Positions 45,301 through 57,300 of a stretch of 64,000 nt of DNA are shown here, one piece after another; position 1 is the stretch's first letter; every line of letters starts with the position of its first letter. The notes beneath the pieces were generated by a model. It worked only from the letters and a program-made list of their open reading frames with translations, had not been told where the DNA came from and ran no database searches. The translations under genes and the position numbers were made by a program. This DNA comes from Pachyseris speciosa (taxonomy: Eukaryota; Cnidaria; Anthozoa; Scleractinia; Pachyseridae): assembly GCA_016490735.1 (NCBI GenBank), contig JAEMWC010000961.1, forward strand, positions 93,501 to 157,500, written 5' to 3'.

Positions 45301-48300
45301 TGCTTGACTTTGACTTGGCCCTCGATGCCTCGTTTCCGCGCTGCTCTCCCCAGATCATTCCGAGTAGCCGCCATTTTGGAATAAGGTGTATGGCTAAAAG
45401 GGACACTATTGATGTTAGGGACCTTAAGCAATGATGACAGCGACAGCAACAAAACATCATTTGAAAATATAGCTTCTTGTTTCTGTAACTCTTTCACAAT
45501 TTATTCCAATTTGTTTAACTTGGAAAATGCTGGCGATATGTCCAGGAACAAAATTACTATGAACAACGTCAAAGTAAGGAAAAAGAAAGAAAACTTTGCC
45601 GTCATTCACTCACAGTCTTAAGAAAACATAAAATTGGGTTATTTCACGTTGTTGTTTTGCTGAGAACAGCAAGGAAATGTGCCAAAATGGAAAACGCACA
45701 TGCAGAGCCATTGTTTTTGCTCGTTAAGCCTAATCTTTAGTGATGCTCTTGTTGCTGCTGATGTCCTAGTTGCTTAAGGTCCCTATTAACTACAACTGCT
45801 CCTCCCCTCCCGACAACACAAATATTGCACTATGGCACTTCTGTCCATGCAACACAACAGTTAAGCTTAAAAGAGTTAAAATTTTTTGACTGATTATTTG
45901 GTCCTCTCTGTCCTTGTATTTGTACTCTTTCACAGATTTATAAGCCAAATGATTTTTTTCTCCCGTTGTCTTACAAAAAAATGTAGGATAAAATTGACAT
46001 GTCTGAGTTTCCAGTGTCAAGAATAAAGAACTTCAGTATTATTGCTCATATTGACCATGGGAAAAGCACACTTGCTGACAGATTGCTTGAAAAGACAGGT
46101 ATAAAATGAATGTGAAAAATGTTCTTTGTGTACATTACCATTTACAGCAGTTACATGTAGCGTACATTCTAGCAATTTCATTCCTGGGTTTTAAGCGCAT
46201 TCATCAGGCATACTGGATTGCTAATTAATACAAAGCCTGCAGACCAGTGGGACACTTTGTATAGGGGGATTCATGCTGACATCATTGTTTACATTTTTGC
46301 TCATTTGCATACGGCTTTGCTTACAGAAGGAAACATGTTAGATGTGATTTGACTCCAGTCAGCTAAAGAGCTAGTGAAATTTAATATGTTTTGAAATTTT
46401 TAACTCTTTAGGTATAGTATTCAAGGAGATATTGTCTTCCAAAAACTGCAAAATTCCTGGGTGGCAAAAGCACTAATGAGCTCATACATTCTTTGCAAAA
46501 TTTTGAGTTTTTAAACCCACGTTGCCCAAAAAGTATTCAATACATGAGGCTCATATTCACTGGCAGAGTTATTCATACCACGACCTTTCAATATTCAGCA
46601 ATGATTTATTTGTAGCTCCATCAGAAACTGAATTGTTCATGCTAATGAGGCAAATATTGTAAACAAGGATTCCCCTATAAGAACCTAGATAAGCAACATG
46701 GCTCACCAGGGGTTCAAGTAGCTCAATGGTTAGAGCATCTGATCGGTGTTACGTAGGTTGTAGGTGCGATTCCTGCCTGGGACTCTGTATTTCTTTTCAG
46801 TTGTCCATTCACCCATTGCCAAGCAACTAGCATATCATCTTTCTCGCAGGCACATCACACCATTACCATCATTAATAATTGCAGTATAATGTCATTGTTT
46901 GTTTGTTTGCTGATTTTATTTCACTGTATTGTTCATTCTTCAATGGCTCAGGTACCATATCAAGAAATAGTGACAACAAACAAGTGCTGGACAAACTTCA
47001 AGTTGAGAGGGAAAGAGGAATCACAGTCAAGGCTCAGACTGCTTCACTGTTTTATAATTATAAAGGGGAAACATATTTATTAAATCTTATAGATACACCG
47101 GTGAGTGCAAGTCAGCAGCCAGTCAGTCAGTCAGTCTTTGTCTGTCTGTCTTTCAGTATGTCTGTCTGTTTGTCAGTCAGTCAGTCAGTCTGACAGTCAT
47201 CAGCCATTCAGGGTTGAGTTGTTCAAAGCATGTTTAGCGCTAACCATTTGCTAAGATGTATTAAAATTTATGGGTTATCATGGTATTTAACCCTTTGCGC
47301 TAACCATGCTTTGAGCAACTTGGCCCAGGCAGTTAGGATCTGTCAGTCATCTGATAACCAGTTGGTGAGTCATTGATCAGTCAGTCAGTTGGCTGGTCGG
47401 CCAGTCATTCAGTCAGTCACCATCAGTCCATCAATTGGAATAATTAACTGATCATTGAAGTAACAATTACTGTTTGTAAGTTCTTAACCATAGACTTAAA
47501 AATATAAATCACTAATGAACCAACTGAGTGTCTGATCAAAATTATTATAAAAGCAATCACAATAAAACAATGTTTCCATTTTCAGGGACATGTTGATTTT
47601 AGCTATGAAGTGTCAAGGTCATTGGCTGCCTGTCAGGGTGTTATACTGCTGGTTGATTCAGCACAGGTATGCATCATAAATTAAATTACATGTGACCATA
47701 CAATATTTATGTGCTTTACTGAGACAATCTATGGAATGATAAAGTGGGTGGTTGGTGGGTGGGTGCGGGGTTCTAGACTTTAATAATACATTAATATTTA
47801 GTAATTTAAGTTAATAAGTAGTTCTTAATGATTCTTCGTTTTTGCGCTATTTCAGGGTGTCCAGGCTCAGACAGTCTCCAATTTTTTCCTGGCATTTGAT
47901 AAGGAGTTACACATAATACCGGTACTCAACAAGGTAACAATGTGTAATTTCTCTGCCCAAAATGGCAACTAACAACACTTGGTAGTAATGAATTTATCGG
48001 TAGAGATGGGATGGTGAATTGGTTAGTTTATTGGACTTTGGACTGGGGACCAAGTTTAATATATTAATTAACACATTCAAATGCAAACATTGAATTTGGA
48101 GATAGTTTCCTAAATCTGTGTATGAATTAATTTTACAGTGGTGTGTTGGGGTTCAAATTTGACTGATGGCAGGTTGAACAATCAGTTTGAGTTGCAATTT
48201 TTTGTCTGTTCTAGATAGTCACCCAATAAATGCATTTCCTCCCTTGCTTCTCTTTCAATAATGGCATGTGTCTTCTTGTCATTGTAATTTATCCCTTTTG

Positions 48301-51300
48301 TATCTAGATTGACCTCAAGAGTGCTGATCCTGATGGTGTGTCAAAGCAAATGGAAAAATTGTTTGATGTTAAACAGGATGAAATTTTAAGGGTAAGAATA
48401 TCAAAGTGTCATACAATTGGCTTGCAAAGTGGCCTCCAATGCAGTTGTCTTTGGGCTTGTCAGACATTCCTCCCCACAAACATCTGCTCAACGGAACCAC
48501 CACTTCCATTCGCCAGAAATTAGGATATTGTATAACACTGATAACTAACAATAATGGGCTGTGTATGAATGGAAATTGACGCCCTCTGAGTAAATTCTGC
48601 CAAATGATTCACATGCATCGTCATTGGAAAATGAACTAATTTGATTGGCTAACCGACACTAAAGGAAGTGATGGTTCAGTTGAGCAGATGCTCGTGGGGG
48701 AGGAATGCGTGACGAGCCCAAAGATGTTTGTGTAGGAGGCTTAACTTGCAAGGTGCGCTCTCATAGAAACTTAATGACTATCAGAAATGTTTCAGTTACT
48801 CTTGCATTACTCCTGTAAAGATTCAAATGGGTTGTAGTTATTAGGTTAACAGCTTTCCTGCTCCTCCCAGTTTTTGCTCTCATCTCAGTTTTCACACGGT
48901 CAGGAAATGAAAAACTTAGACAACGTGATGGAAATGCTTGCTATGCAGGGTACATAATAGACAGTATGATTATGATTATCATTTCACGACTGCTTCCTGT
49001 AGATCTCTGCGAAAACAGGCACTGGAATTGACAATATCCTTGAAACAATTGTTAAGCAACTTCCTTGGTGAGTACAGTACTCTGAGTGCTAATAGCATTA
49101 CTCTTCATACAAACTTAAATTAAAAAAATAAATAAACAGTATTTAGTGATAATTTGAGTTACTGTCAGTATTATTAAGACATATCCTTAGTTATGTTTAC
49201 TTAGTAATCACTTTTGGTGGGTAATTTGTTTTGACAAAAATTGTCACAACACTCACCAGTTTGTCAAGTGCTCTGGCAGGGAAGTCCTTGTTGGCCATCT
49301 TGACTTCATCAGCTCAAAATGGTCACCGGTTTGTAACTTCACACAATATTACACAGCAAGTGTAACGCTGACTTTTTTGTAACAGAAAGTCGCCAAGAAA
49401 TGGCTTAGAAAAAGTTGAGCTTGGAGCCCTGCATCATGTCTTGAGACTATTTAAAGTATTTTAACTGACATTACAAGACTAACAAGGTATCAGTATTTCC
49501 TTCCTCCTTCTTGACACAAGAGCCAAAATGATGTGCCGGGTTAGGCAACACAGGATAGATTCCCAGATTCACCCTGCTTATATATAACAAAACCTCTACA
49601 AGTCATAGTCTTGGTTATCATATCTTCCATGCTGTTTTATATTGTTTCATTACTTATTTTCAAACCTGTAACTCCATTCTATTGAGTCATAATCAAAAAA
49701 TAATGACGTTTGGTTTTCAGTCCTCAAGGCGACTTTGCAGCTCCATTAAAAGCCCTCTTGTTTGATTCATGGTACGATCAGTACAGAGGAGTGATCTGCC
49801 TGGTTGCTGTTCTGGATGGGTCACTCAAAAAAGGTAACTACTCCACTTGAGGTGATAACACATTGAGCCTGTCCGCCTCCACTTGTGGACACCTCGCATA
49901 AGCAGACACTAACAAACCATGGTCCCGGCGATTTCTCCACTGAAACCCCACATTTACAGGTGTATAACCTTCTGTAAGTGAGGCCTCCCATAAGCCAACA
50001 CATGTGCTCATCCCAAGGTTGTCTGCTCATAGCAGGTTTGACTGTTTTACAGCCACTCTAATGACAGCATGTTTTTATCTTGAGAGAACTTCCTTTGTTT
50101 GCCTCTAAAAGGACGAACGTCAGATGGAGGGTTTACAACAGATTTGTTTATTGCTAGCCTGGTATAAAGTAGTCGTTAGTGCAGAAGGCATGGGACCTTA
50201 TACTGTATTAAGATTTTTTTTTCCATTTTTTTTGTTGCTTAAAAGACAGATAAATACAAGAACAATACCAACAATAACATGAGAAATTACACTAACACTT
50301 ACAATAACCACTGACCCTTAGGACTAACGCTGATTACAAATTTACGTTACGTTATGTTACGTTACGTTCACAGTCGGCGAGATCCGAATTGAAGGTATGG
50401 TTGATAATATAGACCCTCATACCCATGCCCCCAGATACAACATTCGTATATATAAAAAATAAGTTACAACATGTTTTGCCATTTTTTGTAATGAATAGAT
50501 TCTTTCTTATTCTTTTTTGCAATTGAAAATTCTAGTTTTCGAGTTTCTGTTGTTTTGGCCTTCAGTAAAGATAAAGACGGCTTGGTATTTTTACAGTGAC
50601 ATAGATAAATGGTATATTAATTTCCCAAGAATGATTATGTGATTTAACAAACAATTTTCTGGGTTGTTATCGGGGATACCAAAAAGGATGGTAATCTCGT
50701 CAAGCTTATCAATTTTCATATCATAAGTGTTCAACTAGGCAATAACAGAAAGCCAAAAATCTTTAGTGTAGGTACAGCTAATTAGAAGATGCTCAAGAGT
50801 ATCATCTAAGTACCTTTTGAGACCAGTAATTCTTTGAGTTTTAATTAAAGATTCAGGGTGAGGCATTTTGAGGCCACCATCTTCATATTCACTAATTAAG
50901 GCCAATCTCTTAATTTTGTCTTTGCCCCTCCACACAAAATTGAATATCACAGAATTTATGCTTTTAATTGTATCTTTATCAAAGGAAATAAGAGAGGCTC
51001 GATCCATAAACTTAGGCCTGTTGAGTGGCTCCATCTTCTTCGCTCGATGCGAAAGTTTCGGGGATGCCTTCAAATTTCAAATTTTCACGTCGACTGTAAG
51101 CCTCCAAGTGTAGCAGTTTTTTGCATGTGTCGCTGCATGCATGATGTCATCTTTGTTTTCATAAGTCTTAGTTATCAAATTTTCTTGTAGTTGATCGTCA
51201 ACGAATGCGGTATTTTTTTCAATGGAAGTGAAGTTATCGTCTAAGGCTTTCTGTTTAGCTTTCACTGAGTTTACTTCTATCTCCAAAGACGTTACCTTGC

Positions 51301-54300
51301 TTTGTAGTCCTTTGACTGCAACGTTCAGTTCTTCCATTTTTGTTTCCAGCTTAGACAGCTTCGATAATACTAAGTCCATTTTGGGGCCGAGTACTTCCAT
51401 GACGTCGTCTACGACACTCGATATCTTGGCCGGAGAATTTGACTCTTTTAGTCTTTTGTCTTCAGGAGACAGCTCCGAAATACTGCGATTCCTGCTTTTC
51501 CTTTTTGGAGTAATAAGGAATTTTTCCATGGACGTTTAATAAAAGGGTAGAAAATTGTCCAGTTTATGGAGCTTCGCAACACACGTCTACATGCTATGAT
51601 GCTCTCCCCAGTCCCCACATGCTGTATTAAGATGACTTGACTTTGTTCATTATTCAGTTAAGCCATGGATTATGTATGTAAATTAAGCCACTTAGCACAT
51701 TTACATATTAGGATATAAGGATGCATATTGACTGCTACATGTATGGGAATGTGGGGCAATTAAGTAGTTTCTGGCAGTAAGCAGAATTGGAATAGACTAC
51801 ATGGGCTCTCTGAAATATCTTAGGCTGGCAGCTAGGAGACACCTGATTAATTATCAATAAATTATCAATAATTTTAAATTATCAATTATCAATAAATTAT
51901 CAATAATTTGGTTACTTGCTTTTCACAGGAGATGAAATTATGTCCGCACACACTCAGCAGACATATGAAGTAATGGATGTGGGAATCATGTATCCAGGGG
52001 AAGTCTCCACTGGGGCACTGTAAGTTTTTCACTGATGAAATTTTAGCATGTGTGCTTTAAAGCACATTGTAAAGTTAAAATGATAAAACATTGATACAAA
52101 AATAAAAATGAATCTTTACTCCTCAGTTTTGCTGGCCAAGTTGGTTTTGTTGCCTGTGGAATAAGAAACAGTAAAGATGCGCAGATCGGTGACACATTCT
52201 TTCATCCCCACTCCCCTGTGGGGCCGTTGTCAGGATTTAAACCCATGAAACCCATGGTAAGCTAAATTTATAAGGGACTTAAAATTCAGTGCAATTTTCA
52301 GACAATGAAAATTGTATATTCTCCCTATGAAAGCATGCCTGTGGATATCAGAGTGTAAGCAGGCAAAATATTTTCTGTCCATGTCAGCTGCTGACTAAAG
52401 GCTTCTTTTTTGTTGAATTCTCTAAGACTGTGTTGTTGTTTAAAGATTTGTTTGTAGTGCATGTCCAAATTATATTTCAAGCCATTTCAGCTTGTCTTTG
52501 GGGCAATATCTGGTTGTTGTTATAAATTATGCACTGTGAATGTTTCAGTAAAAATATTTTGACCTATTTCATCCATTTCTGTTGAATGACCTCTTAATTG
52601 AAAAGTAGTTGAAGTGCTACTACGATCAGAAAATCACTCGTCTTTTTTCTTGAAATTTCGAAAGTGTGTCTGCCTAACAACCGACTTGCAAAATTTCAAG
52701 CTTTAATTTGGAGAAGTCAGGTTTTTATTTTGACTGAAACATTTCTATTTAGTGATCGGCCATTACTAACTTCAAAATCAAGAGAGAACTGGATCGAGGA
52801 CAAACTGACATAGAACGCTCACAAAAGTAAGAATGCAGTGTGTTTCTTAATAAGCTGCATTCACACACTGTAGTTTTAAACCAGTGAGTAAATGACGTCA
52901 TTTTATCCTGGATCCAGCTCTTTAGTAGCACTTTCATATACCCAGTTATAAGACACAGTGAGTGCTCACGGATTGACGTAATTGGAGTTTATTGTATTCA
53001 GGGCCTCACCCATGACCAAGAAGAGCCCCACCTTCCCTGCCCTGCCCTGGCCTCCCCTCCGGTCAGCACACCTGAATGCTCAGCAGCCCCAAGGGACCAT
53101 TTGGCTTGTAATTAAGCAGCTTGGCAATTCCCTAGTAATTTTAATTCTTTGTTTTGTTTGTTTGTTTGTTTTATTCACTCATAGGTGTTTGCAGGCGTGT
53201 ACCCTGTGGACCAATCTGAACACATCTACTTGCGATCTGCCATTGAAAAGCTTACACTGAATGATGCTAGTGTCTCTGTACATCCTGACAGCTGGTATGA
53301 GCAGAGGACATTCTTACTTCAGAACGTGCTACACTTTCGACACGTCAATCACTTTAACTGTTGTGTTTACAAAGCTCAAATCCATATAACCCTTTTGGCT
53401 TTTGTCATTTATTAATAAGCATTTAGGAAATACATCCATGGAGGTACAACAAGAGGACACGAAGTCCCTTACAAAGATCGACCTCCAGTGGTCAGAGAGC
53501 GAAACAGTTTTGTTACGTCCCTAATGGTTCTTTTACGTCCCACAGAGTCTGATTAAGTGGAAGTAATGTGAGACGGGACCAACGGTTTATCGTCCTTATC
53601 CGAGAAGACTAGAAAGTCTAACCGTTTGCAGGTGTCATTGCAAAGGCAGCACTTTCTCCTTAATTATTGAAAAACCCTGAGTGTTGGTCCGCCGGGGTTC
53701 GAACCCACGACCTTTCGCACAGTTGTGGTATGCAATGTTTTTTTTTTTTTAGGATAAAATGCAGGCCCGAGTTAAGGCTAATATTAGTCCTCTTCATGAC
53801 TTGTTTCTGAGTGCCGGCTGTTTTATTGTTGTTATTTCTAGCCTCGCTTTAGGCCAAGGGTGGCGACTTGGATTTCTTGGTTTGCTTCATATGGATGTCT
53901 TCAAACAGAGACTAGAACAGGTGGGTGATTTGACTTTAAAAGAAGAAAACGTGACTCGACCATCAGCTGAACATTTGCGTGACTCTGGAGTGGATAACAG
54001 ACGCGTTTATGGCAGGGGTGGTTTTCTATGACAGCTGCTCAAAGAGAGTCAGGTTCGAGGTTGCTCGGCCTTATTATTGTTGTTTTGTTAGACAGGAAAC
54101 GTGACTCCACACTTCCGGTATATCCTGACGCTTAAAAAACACTGGAGATGACCTAGCGAACTTCTTGAATCCCATTAAAGGTGGGATATGGGGAGAGGGT
54201 ACAGCGACCCTCTCCATTCGGCAATTACTACCGTCATGGCAAACTGGTTTTACCTGTTCTAGGTGCTACTGCTACTGTAGACTTTATTTAGTTTTCTCGT

Positions 54301-57300
54301 ATACGAGCATCTTCTCAAAAAGTGACCTCGTCACGGTGTTCTGATCCCAGCGTTGGTCGCTTACAAGGAATTCACCTGTAAACCATGACCTAGTTTCTTC
54401 TTGCGACGAAATACTAACAATCCTGGATTCGAACATTTAGCCGTGAAGCGTTGAAACGAATAAACAACAACAACAACAACAACAACAACTTTATTGGGTA
54501 TTAACACAATTACTGGCAATATCACGATAAAAAAGACCTCGTGAACAATGCCAGTTGTTATTGTTAATAAAAGCGGAAATGTTTCACTTGCCGATTTCTT
54601 TGTTTACGTTTCAGGAATATGATGCAACTGTGATCGTTACTTCACCAAATGTTCCTTACAAAGGTGCCGCTTCCGTCTGATCTATTTGAATTGACCCTTT
54701 CTCTTTCTGTAAATTGAACTTTCTTTGTCTGTTTTACAGCCATTTTAGTGGATAAAGAGGAGAGAGAAGTGGAAGTCCTCAATCCCTTGGAGGTGAGTTG
54801 TAGAGTTCTGTGAAAATTGTGGTTTTCACTTACAAGGAACCCCGTCAGTACCCTATCCGTCCCCTCATTCCTACACTCCCCTCCCCCCCCCCCCCCGTAG
54901 TTTTTAGTGTGACTTCAGACGGTAGAGTAGGGACTAAATAAATAAATAAATAATAAGCATCTTTAACGAGGATTCCTACATCATTAGAGTGGTTTACAGA
55001 AGGGTCCTCAAAAAGATCTAATCTATATTACAGTGAGAAAAAAATAAGGAAGGATAAAACGAAATAGTAATATAGTAAAATAAGCAAATTGCAAACTCAA
55101 GTAGGTCAGGGGAGTAAAATTTGGCTTTGTACCGGCCACGCATAAATGCAGCTAAGGTGGGTGTCTCTTTTAACATGTCTGAGGCATTCCAAACATCAGC
55201 AGCAAACTAAGTTTAAAGTAGTCCGGTGTCCCGATCTTCTAGAAGGGAGGGATTCAGTACGAAGATTAAACTTATATCTAGTATTATAATTATGAAAACT
55301 GCTATTGAATGATTAGAATTAGACGGGAAAACGTTGGTAAGGGCAGAATTATTTTGTTTAGCTTCCAGATCCCTCTAAAGTGAAGCGCTACATGGAGCCC
55401 TTTGTGTTGGGCACAATAGTCTTTCCTGAGGAGTGCATGGGGAAAATGCTCACCCTTTGTGAGGTAAGTTTTGAGCTTGTCTCTCAATACTGAATCATTT
55501 GAACCGTTTTATGCCGTAAATTTTACTTCAGTAACCAAAGCCAGGAAAACTCAAACCGCGTATTCTGGATTTTGCCTAACTGAATCTATAATCTGTATTT
55601 TCGTGAGTTTGTTGGTTAAAGGTACCCGTTTGTTCTCACCAAAAAAGCAAACGCGGTGGGTTTTGAGTTAAAACCAATCGTGGCGTTGATGGTTTCCTGC
55701 GCTCGACATTGGGTGGATTTTTCTGCTCCCAGTTTTGACTCATTTATTGACTGAAGGGTTTTTTTGTTATTGGCCAGCAGTTTTTGGATTTAAAACAATC
55801 TCTTGTGCGCCTTCTCTTGACAATTGAGTGACACCCTTGTACTGTGGGCTGTTTCTTGTTATCTTCCTCAACAACCGTTCGGTGTTAGCAAACTTGTTTA
55901 TTGATAATCTTGCGCCTTTTTGAAACTCAACTAATCAAACTTCATGTCAATCGTTGTGGAGGTTTGTTGAAAAGTTTTTTTTTCTCCAACGTAGTTTGCA
56001 AAGTCCAGTTTATCATGGGAAGATGAAGGTGTCCACGGCAAAAAAATGTCATCTGAATCCTGCGATCGTTTATGTACAAGCTTATGTAAACACTTTTTTT
56101 ATTACCTTTTTCTTTCAGAGCCGCCGCGGTGAACAGCAAGAGCTGCTGTATATCGACGAGTCACGTGTCATGTTAAAATACATGCTGCCGCTGAGCGAAG
56201 TTATCGTGGACTTCTACGACGAGCTCAAATCTCAATCGTCCGGTTATGCGAGGTTTGTTCAAAGTAAATTACTCAGTGCAGTTGACTTTTTTCACATCAC
56301 ATCGGTATATGAACCTGTGAAATCCTTTTTGCTTTGCAGCTTTGACTATGAAGATGAAGGGTACAGAGAGACAAACATAGTTAGGGTACGGTTTAGATTC
56401 ATCATGTTTTAACTCTATTTTTTCCTTTACCCTGCGTTATTGATTGACTGACTGATCGATCGAAAAGGTAACCTGCGAAGAGGCGTTTTTTTTTGTTTTG
56501 TTTTATTTTTGTTTTTTAAGTTTCTCCGGGGGAGAGGGGGAGGGCCTGATCGCAGGTTATCTCTTCTCAGTTTTTTTTTTAAAGTTTTGTTAGTAATTTG
56601 TAACTAGAGTTAGGGCTGTAAGTGATGCGTACGTAATGCGTAATATTGTTTCAAACTAGTAAGTAATGTTAGTATTGTAAGTATTGTTGGTATTGTAAAT
56701 AATGTTGCTGGTAATTGTAAGTAATGCTAGTGTTGTATTAAAGTAAGGTTATTATTATAAAATTGTTAATAAAGTGTGACATTCAAAAAAAAATTAATAA
56801 TAATAATAATAAAAGAAGAAGGTAGCAAACTGCAATTATGTATCTAGTTATCAAATCCAAGTCCGAAGCAACTTTTTCGTGACTGTAACTAATCTGTTTT
56901 TCACTTCTCAACTCCAAAGGCATGAATTTCTCTTTCTATTTAAAAGTTTTACGCGTATTCATTTATCCAGCTCAGTTCCCAGTACTCGGCCCGATGCTCT
57001 TCCACTATCGTGCGATCATAATGAACTATTTTTTGTATAGCTGAGTAGGGAATGAAGCAAATATTGACAGTAAAGTTTTGTGTTCTTTTTCAGATGGATA
57101 TTTTAATAAACGGAACTGCTGTTGACGCGTTAAGCTGTATAGTTCATGTGGATAAAGCGGTGCAGTCAGGCCGATTACTGTGCGCCAAACTTAAAGACGT
57201 TATACCTAGGTACGTCACATTCATTGCCATAACCTCCATGTCACCGACTGTGTTTGATATTCGTACCTTTTCGGATCTTCCGAATTGAGAGGGAAAACAC

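Larger units (their letters stand above)
42943..45390 (+). mobile_element. Decayed THAP-transposase DNA transposon in GUF1 intron 2
   Basis: The two ends are 74-bp inverted repeats (42943-43016 and 45317-45390), beginning TACACCTTATTCCAAAATGG and ending in CATCGAGGGCC. Transposase remnants lie inside in plus orientation. A THAP zinc-finger part at about 43120-43270 shows the signature KFPEDR and, in another frame, [12 protein letters not shown] later segment (about 43605-43735) reads [20 protein letters not shown] and FKSIIQYL. Stops and frameshifts are frequent. An inner inverted repeat (about 43972 and 44309, CACATGTCATCGGCTTCCC) may be another insertion. Confidence 0.75.
50215..51621 (-). 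mobile_element. L1-like non-LTR retroelement with a large internal deletion, GUF1 intron 9
   Basis: The same 12-base sequence CTGTATTAAGAT flanks both sides (50203-50214 and 51622-51633), a target-site duplication. The 3' end on the minus strand is A-rich (T runs at about 50213-50238 on the plus strand). The element encodes an ORF1-like protein (51529-51077) and, directly after it, only the last part of an ORF2 protein (51073-50735). Endonuclease and reverse transcriptase are absent. Its position is antisense to GUF1. Confidence 0.82.

Noticed and set aside
45409..45621. Alternative GUF1 first exon with ATG TCC AGG AAC and a GTAAGG donor
   Set aside because: It also joins in phase, but its peptide lacks a targeting-like composition. 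Exons at 42317 and 42631 agree in phase and give a basic mitochondrial leader ending in an STGHGISKK segment comparable to the vertebrate position.
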